Shown one piece after another: positions 48,739 through 59,979 of a stretch of 64,000 nt of DNA. The translations under genes were made by a program, and so were the position numbers. This DNA is from Blasia pusilla (taxonomy: Eukaryota > Marchantiophyta > Marchantiopsida > Blasiales). Numbering within the stretch: the first letter of the stretch is position 1; every line of letters starts with the position of its first letter. Under the pieces are notes generated by a model that saw nothing but the letters and a program-made list of their open reading frames with translations, was not told the origin of the DNA and made no database searches. Location: contig CM114271.1 of the NCBI GenBank assembly GCA_050084515.1, positions 62,310,001-62,374,000 on the forward strand, written 5' to 3'.

Positions 48739-50600
48739 CTCCGTAATGACAAACGCCGATGCCGCACCACCACTAAGTAACCAAGTGACGTTGATGTCGC
48801 TGTACTATTCTAGCTCTACTAGCTATGGGTGCAGGCAACCTAACCTGTCATCACCACAAGAAGCCTCCCACGGTCTACTGGTCATCACTCCACCCTCACT
48901 ACCGGTAGCACATAGGAGTAACACTACTATGGAAATCAGCGTCAACCCTAACAATGGGCGCGCAAGCACGAAGCAACAATGGAGGGGATCCAAACACAAG
49001 AAGTCCAACGACAACCCTCCAATCGCAAATGGAAATCAAGGTAACACAATCCACCAAACGTGGCGCCCCTTGAATCCACAGAATCCACCACACAATTCTA
49101 ACGCAATAGCTACTTTTCTGCTAGTCGATGACGAGCTAGTCGTACTCGCAGCACCTGAAAATATCACCTGCATGGAGAGGCTACACCGTACTATTTGCTA
49201 GAGGTCCATCAACCAAAAACCCGAGATGCATAAAGCGTCTAACACATCTCCAAACAACACCAAATGAGTTACACCAATATGTACACTGGCATAGTTAAGA
49301 ACTCAGTAGTTAAGCGTCTTCAGGCAGAATAGCCCAAAGATGGGTGACCAGTTATGCAACACTCAACTCACAAATCCTGCAAAAACTGCCTCACGCCCAA
49401 GCAAGCAAGCTTTCTTGCTTGCTCCTTGCTCCTTACTCCGCCTCTCATGCCCACTCGCCCCGAGCTACCACGAGTGGCCTCGAAGAGAGAGGCCCAACCA
49501 GGGCTCCCCCAACGGGATAGGTGTCTCCAACAACAGACGAATCACCAACCAACCAGCCCCTCCGATCTGCTATCTATCATAGACCTTGAGCTAATCCGCA
49601 CAATTTTGATCAGCAATTACTCCTCAAATACTCAACCAAAATTGAATCTGTTTCAACCAGAATTCAATTGGCCACCATAGCTATCTCTCCACAAAAAATC
49701 AGCTACAATCGAACTATGTACTCCGAGCTAAAAATCAGACAAACTTGCTGTCCATACACCTCCACAATCGCAAATCCGACAGCGCTATCGCCCATATTCA
49801 TGCACAAAGAAATCCACAACGCTCCATACACTCAAGCAGATAGCTTCACATGAGATCACAATACAAGTAGCAACAAGAACCTCTCACCCTATCTGGATGA
49901 ACTTCAGCAGAGCTTCCGCACTCCAAGCTCTCCACATCAGAAAACCGTCGAACAAAACTAGAATCTTCAATCCTTGATAACTTCCAACTCCCTTCACGAA
50001 ATCCGGCGATCTAAAGTGCGTTGGAAAGCTCTCAGCAAGGCGCTTCTTTCTCAACCAACCACGCACCAGATTTCCAACTCCAACATAGGCCACAAGCCAT
50101 GAACATACACGGCTGAGTACACAATCAGCCCTAACCAGATCCTACTGATCCACAATCGAAGCTACCATCGATCTACTCTAGTTCTTTGAGTGAAATCCGT
50201 GAAATACCTACTGTTATAAACACATATAGAATCACATACAATCGAGCCAAACCCACTCCACAATGGGAGAATCCATGTCGAAGCTTGCGAGAACCACCAT
50301 AGCCAAGAGCTCTACTCACTACCAAGGCTAACTCCCAACGCAACAGGCTCAACTCAAAGAACTAACTGTTCTTTGAGTGAACTCCACACTATATCCTCCA
50401 ACCTAAGAGCGGGCCCTACTGAAAAAGTCACCCTCAACTAAGTAACCCCCAACCCTATGTATGAAACCGCATCTCTACCTAGACACTACGGCCCTACATA
50501 AGGTATGGCCTCTACTAGCACACTATACTCTATGACATAATCCGTATGGTCATGACAAAGTGTTTTGGGGTGGGGAGGTTCAACCGGAGAGAGAAAGGTT
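48739..50600. other. Element 2 leader / 5' flank, no gene
   Basis: No LTR similar to element 1 was found. Frames such as 48482-49201 (plus) are shadows of gag. A 10-bp hairpin CTCAAAGAAC/GTTCTTTGAG lies at about 50353-50377. Confidence 0.5.
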
Positions 50601-50934
50601 GGATGCTTTCCATTGGTAACCGTCTGTGACCCGCTATACCAAATCTTGCATCAAGGAGAATAAGAGGACGGAGCATGTCACTCTACTCCAACGCTGCAAG
50701 GAAGCAAAACCTTGAAATAGGCCATGGAATGCCAAGAAGAAATTCATGGGTGGCAGAGGAAACATGCGATTGAGGGGAAGTACAAAGAGTTATGCTCTTG
50801 GTTGAGTTGGTGGACTGTACGAATGAGACAATGGGGAAACATCATACGGGAGGTGAGTTCACTAATTTGTCTCGCTGAAAATTGTTTGAAGACTTGCAGC
50901 TAAAGTTGAGAAGCATGGGCACTTTAGGGATTTC

Positions 50935-51115
50935 AAACCTAAGAAACCAAGCAACTTGTCAGATGCGACAGGTTGCCTCCCTGAGTGTTCAACCCGTCGC
51001 TTACCGACGGGTCACCTGAGAGTGCAACGAGTCGGAAAAGGACGGGTTGCACTAGGTGGTTCCTGGGTGTTGCAACACGTCAGGAACGATAGGTCGCAGA
51101 GTCGGTCATGGGATA
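50935..51115 (+). repeat. Block shared with 63365-63690 (starts CCTAAGAAACCAAGCAACTTGT)
   Basis: GATGCGACAGGTTGCCTCCCTGAGTGTT, then CGTCGCTTA.CGACG, CCTGAGAGTGCAAC..GTCGG and CACTAGGTGGTTCCTGGGTGTTGCAACACGTC occur in both blocks in the same order and orientation, about 12.4 kb apart. Both contain several copies of the CCCGTCGG palindrome family. Confidence 0.9.
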
Positions 51116-51194
51116 CCTCGGCCTTGCAACCCATCTGGTTCCAACAGGTAGCTTAGTTCTTTGACTTCATTAGGAGAGCATGCGGCACTTTCCT

Positions 51195-51886
51195 AAATAA
51201 GAACTATACAAGGACTGGACGACCACTGTCTAGGTTTTGGGGACTCAAAACCTTTGATCGTTTCACGAGGACCGGGGATCAATTGAAGTACTTCTTTTGC
51301 CCAAATGAATCTTGCGCTTTGTGGAAGTCTTATCCGGCTGCCATTGGAGCTCCGGGGAATACCCCCATGACTTGGCCCATCGCCGCAAGTACGAATTGCA
51401 CTCAAGACGAAGTGGACAATCTTATTCAACCGAAGATTGATTGATGTCAACATGTACCCGGAGAAGGTGGATGATCTCAATCCACTATTTCTGTTTGAGT
51501 CTAGAAATGGGATGAAGAGAAACAGAATGTGTAGGCCAACGGTGGAGAGAACAAAGCGAATTGCATCAGCTCGAGAGGCAAAAATGGAGATCATCACCAC
51601 AAAAGATGTCCACAGTGGGAATGGAATAGGAAGGACGTATTGGGTCAAGAACAACACTGTAAATTCAAGTGTCATAGGGGTGTATTTTGTGCACATTTGT
51701 TGCTTTTCCACATGTTCATGTGATGACTTTGTCCAAAGAGAGACAAGTGGCAAAAGGTATTTCCCTTGTAAGCACATGTACTATGTGTTGCTTGTAGTTT
51801 TAAGAGAGTCGGAGGTAGGAGTAGGAATCCACCAACCAATTCTGTCCCTCAAAGAAGTGCGAAGTATTTTAAACAAACCACTTTGA
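51195..51886 (+). pseudogene. SWIM-type zinc-finger protein fragment
   Basis: The frame from about 51201 reads FWGLKTFDRFTRTGDQLKYF, then CPNESCALWKSYP and DEVDNLIQPKID, and stops near 51441. It resumes in the next frame at 51437 (VNMYPEKVDDLNPLFLFES), continues to SARE, WVKNNTVNSSVIG and the zinc motif TCSCDDFVQ..GKRYFPCKH, and ends LSLKEVRSILNKPL. CxC followed about 16 residues later by CxH is the SWIM signature, known from MULE and KDZ transposases, FAR1-like proteins and ubiquitin ligases. The upstream CPNESC may be another zinc ligand pair. The small frame change could be a mutation or an unrecognised intron. No DDE catalytic region is visible, so a transposase origin is only one possibility. 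Confidence 0.55.
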
Positions 51887-52067
51887 GGATGAAAAATGAG
51901 GTTTTAGACTGTACTTTCATTTTTCCAGAACCTTCACTTTGAGCTTGAACTCTATTTAGCCTAGGGCAAATGATAGATTTTTCCCAGACCTTGGATGGAA
52001 AAAGTGATTGGTTCCACAGTTATGATTCCATTGATTTTTCAGTTTTCTAAATTTTGTGCAATTTGCA

Positions 52068-52737
52068 ACTCGTCGGACTCAGAGGGGTTGCCAAAATGTG
52101 GAAGAGGAAAAGAAAATTATGAGAGTGCTTAAGAACTGAGCAGAAAAGTACAAAAAAATTCACACAAAAAGTTTCTTTTCTTCAACCCAACGGAAACTCT
52201 CTTCAAATCACAGGAAACTCTCTTAAAAAAAAGTATCTCTTTCGGTTGAAGGTAGTTTCCTCTCTCCTCTCTTCCTCTCTTCCTCTCCTCTTACCGCACC
52301 TCCCCTCAAAACGATTCTACTTATAGTCGTTTTTGGGTTGTTTCTCAGCGGCTACTTGCACATTTGCAGAGATCTTTAGTGCGTCTGAATTGGCTTTCCA
52401 TAAGCTTTCCAACTCATCCTTATTTGTCCCAAATGCATCTTGGCGCTAAAATTTATGGCCATAAATACAATTGGAAACTCTCAAACGGTAGTGGCGTGCC
52501 AAATCCGGATTCCTTCCTTTGGAAACCCACTTCCTAGACTTGACTCCTCTCAAGTCTTGATCCATGTTTGGTCCAGGTTTCTTAGTCGCGACCACAACAT
52601 ATGAAACGCAAAGCCTCGCTTGCGTCTCATCTCTTGTCTCTTCTCCGAGACCACTCCAACGCGCAAACCATCTTAGTGTGAGCCCGCTAGTGTTCGGATG
52701 TTTCGCTTTGGCACTCGTTTGGTCATGAGGGTCGCAA
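52068..52737 (-). repeat. 3' LTR of a third gypsy element (element 3)
   Basis: On the minus strand it starts TGTTGCGACCCTCATGACC directly after a polypurine tract (TTAAGAGGGGTGAG) and runs about 660 bases to TTCCACATTTTGGCA followed by ACCCCTCTGAGTCC. A TATA-like TATAAG (about 52319-52325) sits roughly 400 bases from its start. The last roughly 30 bases recur at 63970-64000 at the edge of the window, also on the minus strand. Confidence 0.7.
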
Positions 52738-54380
52738 CACTCACCCCTCTTAAGAGATTGATGCCCTCATCAACGCAAACCTTTGTTATGTCAAGTCTCC
52801 TGGGCACCCTACCCCTTGACATTGAATTGCGTTCTGGTGGCTAACCCGCAATTTCGCTTAAAGTCTAAAGTTGTCGCTTTGCACCACTTAGAATTATTAG
52901 CAACTCCTCTTCGATAAGCTTGAACTTGTTCTGAAGAACTCACCTATCAAATAAGATAACTAAGTGTGCATCTTAGACTATTCTTGCTCACTCTTGTAAA
53001 CATCCCACCTGTTTACACGGTCCACAAATCTTACTAGTATTGGGTCGCTCTCGTATTCGACTTAGGCACGACACTAAGTTTACTTATGTAGCCACAAGTA
53101 AGATCACCCCAAGCCCCAAGACAGATTCATCTGCCCCGCCGATGCTAGGGCAAGCCCGAGTGTCATCCAACAATAGGTCCTATTCTAGGTGCTTATCCAA
53201 ATACGAGCTCTCACCTCAAATACTCCTTATCTCTCCTCTTGACGTACATCCTAAGCATATGATGAACGACTCATAGCCATGCACTACAAGATACAAATTG
53301 CAATGAAACACTAGGATCGAATCTCCAAATCCATGCGCTCCTTTATTGCAACACTAGCCTATTCTAGTCACAACGGCTTTCGGCTCAAGATTCCCATGGT
53401 CACAAGTCATACCCTTAGCTTCTCCGCATACTAACGTATGTGCTTCTCTTGCGTCCGCTTGAATACATCCTCAATCGGGTTTGCCATGATCACATACGGT
53501 CCAGCATACTTGGCAGACGGCTTCGCAGACAACTCTTTCAGAAGAGTGAGATTCTTCACACTCAACCACACTTGCTCCCCAACTTGGAATCGTACTTGGC
53601 GCCGACTCTTGTTAGCATGCTTAACCTACATCATTTGAGCCCTTTTCAAGACATTTGCCTTGCTCGTTCTTCCCGTTCTCGCATCTCTACTAACAATCCT
53701 TCTGTCGTCGCTTGTCGTGTTGGTGCCAATGTAGTACCCTTCGAAAGGGCTAGGTCAAGAGGCCCTTCTGGCTCTCGTCCATTTGCCAGAAGAAATGAAG
53801 ATTCTCCAGTTGCAGAATTCTTGGTCGAGTTGTAGCAGTACTCTGCCATGCTTAGCCACTTGATCCAATCTCGCTGGTCCGCACTCATATAATTCCTTAA
53901 ATATTGATTCATGATTGAATTTACCTTTCCAGAATGCTCGTCCGTTTGTGGATGGAATGCAGTGCTAAAACTCAACTTGGTCTTAAACCTTCTGAATAAG
54001 TGCTTCCATAAAGCACTGGTAAACTTTGGATCTCGATCTGAAACAATACTCCTCGGCAAACCGTGAGTCCGCCACCAACCATCCAGGAACAGTTGCGCAG
54101 GCGTATAAGCCGTTGCGGAATCCACGGTCGGCACGAATCTCGCCAACTTGCTAAACCGATCCACAATCACAAGTATAGCGTTGTATCCCTCGGATTCCGG
54201 AAGACTCGTGATGAAATCCATACTCACACTTTACAAGGGTCCTTCAGGAATTGGCAAGGGATGCATCAGGCCTTGTCTCTTGTCATAAGAAACTCTATTT
54301 TCTTGGCAGGTCACATAGGTCTTTACATATTGAGCAACATCCTCTTTCATGTTGGGCCAGAAGAACCGCTTAGATAGAAT
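52738..54380 (-). pseudogene. Integrase and C-terminal pol of gypsy element 3 (truncated)
   Basis: The frame 54227-53646 begins MSMDFITSLPESEGYNAILV and contains VDRFSKLARFVP, SDRDPKFTSALWKHLF and AFHPQTDEHSGKVN, the core of a chromovirus-like integrase. The two Asp are present. The catalytic Glu, expected in 'HPQTDGQSERVN', is Lys (GKVN). Upstream to 54380, CSICKDLC-type remnants and MHPLPIP are in changing frames, and pol stops abruptly there. Downstream, broken frames contain the remainder to the polypurine tract at about 52740. It is a different lineage from elements 1 and 2. Confidence 0.85.
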
Positions 54381-54389
54381 AGGGGCTCG

Positions 54390-55079
54390 TATTCAGGCAG
54401 GAGAGACGAAGAGAGGAGAGTCTCTCTTAAAAAAAAAGGGCCAAATCCGCCTCATCTCTTCAAAACTTTTTGACATATTTGAAATTTTTGTTTGCTTTCA
54501 AATTCATGAAATCTTTAGAAGAGAGTAGGTAGTGGTCCACGTTCGGGCCTAAAGAAACCTCCTTTTTCCAAGGCGCGAAAAACTAGTAGACATCATAAGA
54601 CCACTATAAACATTTTCCCATCACTCTCCATGTGAGCCTAAGTTTTTTCACTTTTCCTGACTCATTCTATAGTAAGTTGTGCCCAGGGCTTTTTTTTTTT
54701 GGAGGACCATTGGCAAATAATGTGACAAGAAGTAGCAATTTCATCTCAATGAAAGGTTAAATAAAGACCAACTTTGTGAAATGTGAACACACGAGACAAT
54801 AGTTGAAGCAAAACATTGTTAGCTGTCTCGAGTAAAGAGGAACTGATGTCCCGTCATTCAGATCCTAAATTTGAGAAACCGAGAATCTTCACCCCTCCCA
54901 ATCCGTCGAAATTTTATAGGTTGCAACTCTTCGAACCCGTCGGAATCCATGGCTTGCACCCCTTGCAAGCAAGCTCACCATAACAAAGGAAAGATTTTGA
55001 GAAGTGATTCCATTCCACCCTACAGCCACGAAGATCCAACTGGTTGGGAATCCGAAATGCCAATCCGACAGGCAATAGG
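54390..55079. other. No recognisable gene
   Basis: Unique flank next to the truncated integrase. The first degenerate CCCGTCGG-type palindromes start at about 54895. Confidence 0.5.
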
Positions 55080-55285
55080 AATCCAGCACGTCTTAGAGAA
55101 GAAAACAATCCTACAATTGGTTTGACAATACTAGGGGAACAAGCCAAAAGTGAAGAAGCCCGCCACAATGCCTCAGAAGTTGGTCTCATAGGGAAAGAGT
55201 CCGATTACTCAAGCAGCCAACCTGTCAGAATCCGACAGCTTGCTTGGAAATGGTTAAAAAGTTGCAGTGGTGAAAAGATGAAAAG

Positions 55286-55316
55286 TTGCAACCCGTCGGA
55301 ATCAGACGGGTTGCAA
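55286..55316. repeat. CCCGTCGG palindrome (type example)
   Basis: TTGCAACCCGTC and GACGGGTTGCAA flank GGAATCA. The family consensus is TTGCAACCCGTCGGA, 1-3 bases, then the reverse complement. Other single copies lie at 55961-55990 and 61695-61723. Confidence 0.93.
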
Positions 55317-55419
55317 AATAAACATTCTGAGTAGCTAGATGAACACAATCGACAAATATTCAGCAAAATTTTACAAACACCATTATCGTTTAAAAAAATC
55401 TTGTCCTTTATTACATCCG

Positions 55420-55765
55420 AAGAAAGCTCGGAAATGTACATTTGATTTAGTCTATGATTTCTTCAGCCTCGTCATCTACAAATTTACTCCTAACTCTCCT
55501 AGGTTCCTGTACAAAAGGAATGTCCTGGGATATAAGTGGCTCCTCTGGCCGATTGTAGACGGGGATTAAAAATGTTGGCGAATTCGAGAGCCTTGGCACC
55601 CCCTAGGTACACCATAACAGTCCCATGTAACCTGATTTGAGTCCCACCGCCTTCCTCAGGAGTAAATCTTGTACGCTCTGCAAGATGACACCCATCCAGT
55701 ATCAATATGTGTTCCATCCTTGGAGACACCATCATGTCCTCAGCCAGATAGTAGGAATCCAACAC
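55420..55765 (-). pseudogene. Unrecognised exon, acidic C-terminal end
   Basis: The minus frame contains LILDGCHLAERTRFTPEEGG, LHGTVMVYLGGAKALEFAN, then, after a one-base shift, RPEEPLISQDIPFVQEP and the end KFVDDEAEEIID before TAA. A similar acidic ending (DEEVEEFID) is readable at about 56110-56070, and the methyltransferase-like gene ends LEELSDDDE. This suggests a family of tandem paralogous 3' exons. No domain was recognised. Confidence 0.4.
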
Positions 55766-56155
55766 GTCTTAAAGAAGAGAGGAAGCCTAAGACTTGTTTG
55801 ACGAAACTAGGGGAAGGTGCCAAGTGAAGAAGCCTGCGAGAATGCCTGTAAAGTTGGACTAACAGGGAAAGAGTCCGATCACTCACGCAGCCAACCTATC
55901 GAAATCAGACATGTTGCCTGAAAGTGGTTAAAAAGGTGCAGTGGTCAAAAAGTGAAAAGTTGCAACCCGTGGCAATCCGACGGGTTGCAATATGAGCTGT
56001 CAGAGTACATAGACAATCACAATCGACAAGACCAAAAAAGATATTCAACAAAGCTCAAAACTGTACATTTGATCTATGAATTCTTCTACCTCCTCATCAA
56101 ATAAATCCCTACTCCAAAACGTTGCAATCAAGTTGGGTCCTTGAGTTCTTTGAAC

Positions 56156-56545
56156 TCACTCGTCATCGTCCGAGAGCTCTTCCAGAATTACTGTCGGTCT
56201 TGCCCTCCCAATTTTTGGAATCGTGGGAAGTGACGATGGTGTCACTACCAATGGTGGGTCTGGAACCGAAGCTGTCAGCTTCCGAGGAGAGTTGTACGCC
56301 CAAACTTGCTTGTCGTAATCTACCTTGGCCTCTTTCCAAAGGTCGAACAGTTCCTGCCTTCCCTCAAGGCAGAGAATGTTCCTGCCACTCTGCCAAGCAC
56401 CTCTGATACTCGCCCCTGAAAGGCCCACTAAGTCAAACACCAAATCACGCGGCCTTGAGCAGAGCTCGATGAGCGTTTGCATCAGCGCCGGCGACTTTTC
56501 CCTGCCTCCAAGTAAGAGGGTACCATTTTCCATGTGTATTCCGGG
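56156..56545 (-). pseudogene. Last exon of the ParB/methyltransferase-like gene: SAM-binding (motif I-like) part
   Basis: The frame reads FPGIHMENGTLLLGGREKSP, LIELCSRPRDLVFDLVGLSG, ASIRGAWQSGRNILCLEGRQ and ends ILEELSDDDE. The arrangement 'G..EK...L...LI...S.P.D.VFD...G.G....A...GRN...LE' is that of the C-terminal SAM-binding motif I in beta-class amino-methyltransferases (D-4/N-6 family), where FD.F.G.G appears. Here it is FDLVGLSG, so the Phe-Gly residues differ from the canonical form. It is joined to the upstream block (57219-58332) by an interval of about 670 bases full of CCCGTCGG palindromes, presumably an intron. Confidence 0.5.
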
Positions 56546-56834
56546 GAATTGTATAAACTATCTAAGTTGTACCCATCAGAGCATGGATCCACTAGATCGA
56601 GGATCTGAAACACATGGAAGTTGTGCTCGGCTTTACAAAACAGTACACAAAGGAGTGGTCCATTTGTAAAGAAGCAGGTTGGAAAAAATTTTAGCAACAA
56701 GAAAGAGCTAATTTCAGTATGCAACAACAAGAAAGGTATACTATCAGAATGGTGACACAATGTGCAACTCATTCCCAAATAACTTCGCTTAACCCCAGAA
56801 TTCCTATAATGTTAGTTATAGTCCTAACATTGGA

Positions 56835-57152
56835 GCAACCTTTCGGAGTCCGACGGGTTGTTTTACGTGTTAGTGATTTTTTTTGCCATGAGCTCGGAAG
56901 GCGACATGTTGCTGGCTTAGAGCAGCCCATGGTTGGCTAAGAGCAACCCGTCGCATTCAGACGGGTTGCATCATTCAGAAACACAAGGAAAAGCATAAGC
57001 ACTTGCAACCCGTCGGGTTCTGACGGGGTGCATTCACCCAATGGAGACTTGCGGTAAATTTGCAACTCGTCGCTTTCAGAAGGATTGCACCACTGAAGTC
57101 TCCAGCTCAGACAATCGGACGGGTTGCATGCAGAGATGCAACCCGTCGGAGC
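56835..57152. repeat. Cluster of CCCGTCGG palindromes in the presumed intron
   Basis: Units at 56835-56861, 56943-56969, 57004-57032, 57061-57089 and an inverted pairing (CGGACGGGTTGCAT..ATGCAACCCGTCGG) at 57116-57151. Each has the two arms TGCAACCCGTCGG-like and CCGACGGGTTGCA-like with independent substitutions. All lie between the two methyltransferase-like blocks. Confidence 0.9.
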
Positions 57153-57218
57153 AAGACAATTTGGGTATGGATTTAGAGCCCTTATCCGGATTTGACTCGT
57201 CGCGGATCAGAGTGGGTA

Positions 57219-58332
57219 CTCGTTCTTGATGACCCACGATTGCGCCATCCTCCACTTCAGCGACCTCTTGACGCACTGCAAGTTGAAGAACTTCGTCCTC
57301 GCTCCCTCCAATCAAAACCAAAAAACAGCCCGTGTCACCGAGATAAGCGCCTGCAAAGGAAAACAGGAGCGCGATCTGGTCATAAGAAAGAGGGACATTC
57401 CAATCTGGGACAACGTCGGACGGATTCTCGTCCCACAAGCGCAACCCCGAGGGAAAATCAGCGACGAGGAGATCCACTGCCACCTCCTCGACCTCCCCAT
57501 GGACCGTCCACGGAGCGTGCCTGTTTCGTTGAAGCTTCTGTCCCAGCGTTGTCAATTTGTCGATTGCGGGTATCGATGCTTGAGAACTGAAACTTTTCAG
57601 CTCATCTTGAAGATTCGTGCAGTGAATGATGACGCTTGTCCGACTCGTTGTTTCTTTATGTCTTCCCAAGGATGATGGAGTATATTCCACATCCTGGTCT
57701 GCTCCCTGGGACAAACCTGGCGCCTCTCGCTTCCGCTTCTCTCGAGTCTGCGGTCGGCTTGTTGGGCTCTCTATTACCTTACCCTCTGGTGGAGTTTTTT
57801 TTGCATAGGACCTGGTCCGACCTTCTCTCCCCGCTCGCCCGGACGATTCCGCCTCTCGCCTTGAATTCTCACCCTCTTTTTGGGAAGACTCGGCCTTGAA
57901 ATTCTTCCATCCCCTTGCCTTGGCTTTGAGACCCGCTGTAGATTTGTCCTTGGCGGTGACGACTTTAGACACCAACTCTGCTGTCTCGAGGGCTTGCTCC
58001 TCCGCATCTCCTTCAAAAAAGTCTTCAGGCTGCACAAAATTCGGGATGTCGTCCCTACCTACGGCCACAGCATCATAGAGCAGGCGTAGATTTTTCTCGG
58101 TTATGTCTTCAAGGTCGTTGAAGTCCAGCCACATCGGGAAATTCTCCACCTCCCAATCGGACATGCTTTGAGCCATCTTCATGTCGTACATAGAAAATGT
58201 CTCTCCATCAGGCGGAGAAGCCCATAATTTGCAGGTTGCCGGTATTTTTTGCCATGTACCTGCATTCTTGCAATGGACGAGGTACCTGAACACCATGCGT
58301 TGGGCAACTCTTAGTCGAGATGCATCAGCCAC
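57219..58332 (-). pseudogene. ParB/methyltransferase-like gene, block with motif IV-like site
   Basis: A continuous 370-residue frame. The first third (ASRLRVAQRMVFRYLVHCKN, then FSMYDMKMAQSMSDWEVENF and NLRLLYDAVAVGRDDIPNFV) is globular with unknown fold. A charged, low-complexity linker rich in Lys/Arg/Glu/Ser follows (about 57950-57700). The end has HAPWTVHGEVEEVAVDLLVADFPSGL (pieces around 57477-57449), WNVPLSYDQIALLFSFAGAY and GDTGCFLVLIGG, matching 'D.I..DPPY...(10-20)...L......L..GG....' around motif IV of amino-methyltransferases, with DFPS in place of DPPY. Motif IV before motif I is the beta-class order. A GTACCC at about 57219 is a plausible 5' splice site. Confidence 0.48.
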
Positions 58333-58341
58333 CTGCTCCTG

Positions 58342-59260
58342 AAGATCTCACTTTTTCTTTGGGAAATCCCTTTTCTTCGCCTCTATTTCTTCATCAAGGT
58401 CTGCGTGAGGAAGGATGTGATCCTTGAACATCGTCTTGAAGCCTGGGTTTTTTATGGGCTTGTGCCGCATGTCATCCAGCCAAAGTTCAAAATCTTCAAC
58501 ACTCTCCAGGTTTGCTTCCTTCGGAACAGGCTCCATTTTTTTCAGGTCCGCTTGGAGACCCACGAGCATGGACTTCCTGAGAAGTCGCAACGCGCATCCA
58601 AGAATGACCATTCACGGAGCCAGTGGGAGATCACTGGATCATAGACACCCAGAGGATCGTGTGCCGCCCTCTTTTGGGCCTCTATGCCCTCGAGACTACT
58701 TTTCATCAGTCGGATTCTCCTAAATTCCGAAATTCCAGACAAGGCAAATTGATGGACGCGGTCGAAAGACACTTTCTCCCCAATCCGACCCTGCGCATCT
58801 TCATCCTTGTTCGGCTGAGGCTTGATTATCGCCTTCAGCTCCTTGTAGAAATCGGGGCCAAGTTCGGGGTTGAGAATGGTGATGTAGCATTGCATCTTGC
58901 TTGCAGTGTACTTCGTAGCTGCAGATACTGCAGCTTGGATGAACTTAGCACGCTCAGACAAAGACACTTTCTCCCTCCGCTCTAGCTCCAATGAAGCGCT
59001 CTTCTTGGTGGCCTGTATCTTCGACCAACAAAGGATTGTCACGGTTGCATCTTGGGAAATAAATGTATTTTCCGAAGTCTTTTTTTTTTATTTGAGCCCC
59101 CTTTGCCAGCATCTCATTTACAAGGGCGTCGCCCAAGGACCCCTTCTACTCTGTTGGGTGTGTCGTTAGCACTTTCTTCACCCAATCCCAATCCTGGATC
59201 CAATGGTGGGTGACATTCCCCTTGGATACAATCTTGCACATCCAAACTCAATATAAGAAA
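58342..59260 (-). pseudogene. ParB/methyltransferase-like gene, middle block
   Basis: Readable in three overlapping frames. 59260-58960 has GDALVNEMLAKGAQIKKKDF and GKYIYFPRCNRDNPLLVEDT. From about 59030, ATKKSASLELERREKVSLSE, KFIQAAVSAATKYTASKM and FYKELKAIIKPQPNKDEDA. From about 58600, LLRKSMLVGLQADLKKMEPV and ESVEDFELWLDDMRHKPIKN, then a TGA before DLQEQVADASRL of the next block. The frames join sensibly with small shifts, so it was one protein. The fold is not recognised. The frame changes and stops (TAG near 59150, TGA near 58348) make this copy a probable pseudogene. Confidence 0.45.
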
Positions 59261-59283
59261 ATTTTCAAGCTACATGGGTTCTC

Positions 59284-59430
59284 GCAACCCGTCGGACTCC
59301 GACAGGTCGTCATACCTCATGGTCAGAATGGTAGCTACGAGCTAAATTTTGCAACCCCTAAGAGTCCGACGGATTGCATTCAGATTGGTGATTGTCTGGT
59401 TTCAACCCGTCAGACTCCGACAGGTTTTCA
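59284..59430. repeat. Cluster of three CCCGTCGG palindromes between exons
   Basis: Units at 59284-59308, 59350-59378 and 59401-59430, in the gap between the ParB-like exon and the middle block. Confidence 0.88.
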
Positions 59431-59442
59431 AATAATTTGTAT

Positions 59443-59888
59443 TCAGAGAGTGCTCTCCGCAAGAAAAATGAACATATCATCTCGTCGAAGTGCGCCAAAA
59501 TGCGCCTCCGATGAGTTTTGGCGCTCCTCTGCAAACTGGGTCCACGCCATGAACCTGTGGTTTCCATCCCAGATGAAGAAATACAGGTTCCGCATCCAGC
59601 TGAATTCCGTCCCCTCAATCGCCCTTCTGAATTCCGGATCTCTCATCCTCCAAAATGTGTCGAGAGCCTCCAAGTCCTCCTCCGTCACCAGCGCTTGGGT
59701 TCCATGTTCATCGTAAGGCTGAACATAGAATGGAGGAAAGTTGTCGACGTAGGAGCTATCGCTGCCGATTGTTTCAGCTTCGCAATATCCTCGACAGACT
59801 GAATTTTGCGGACGTACTCCATTGTCCGCAATCGGCAAAGTGGAATTCTCGGGGCATTCTGGCCCTCCATTAGTGCCATCAGCTTTAC
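59443..59888 (-). pseudogene. ParB-like domain exon
   Basis: Preceded by a 3' splice-like TGTGACAG|GTAG. The first part (frame 59879-59685) reads RIPLCRLRTMEYVRKIQSVE followed by DIAKLKQSAAI. After a one-base shift, VTEEDLEALDTFWRMRDPEF and then LYFFIWDGNHRFMAWTQFAE. 'IPL..L......RK....I..L..S' followed later by 'Y...DGNHR..A' is the plan of the ParB/Srx-like nuclease domain (box I with the conserved DG.HR). In bacteria and phages, ParB-like domains are often joined to DNA methyltransferases, which supports pairing it with the downstream methyltransferase-like part. A frameshift is present within the domain. Confidence 0.5.
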
Positions 59889-59979
59889 TACCTGTCACAA
59901 CGAGGACAAGGTCAATAAACTACACTGAATTGCCAATGAATTGCAACATGAGCCTTCACATAACTCAAAGAACAAAGAT

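Larger units (their letters stand above)
55080..56000. repeat. Tandem duplication, about 670-bp spacing
   Basis: 55080-55330 and 55753-56000 share CCA.CACGTCTTA.AGAAGA, ACTAGGGGAA, GTGAAGAAGCC, AGGGAAAGAGTCCGAT, GCAGCCAACCT and GAAAAGTTGCAACCCGT, and each ends in a TTGCAACCC/GGGTTGCAA palindrome (55286-55316, 55961-55990). After each copy comes AATCGACAA followed by a coding-like tail ending in acidic residues (minus strand), so last exons were duplicated with their flanks. Confidence 0.8.

Noticed and set aside
48482-49201. 239-residue plus-strand ORF
   Set aside because: Antisense to the gag of element 2 over its first part, low-complexity Ser/Pro/Asn content, no domain.
51193-51777. 194-residue minus-strand ORF
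   Set aside because: Antisense to the SWIM-domain frame, which has the recognisable zinc ligands.
57192-57675. Plus-strand ORFs of 132 and 149 residues
   Set aside because: Antisense to the methyltransferase-like block, whose minus-strand frame is far longer and motif-bearing.
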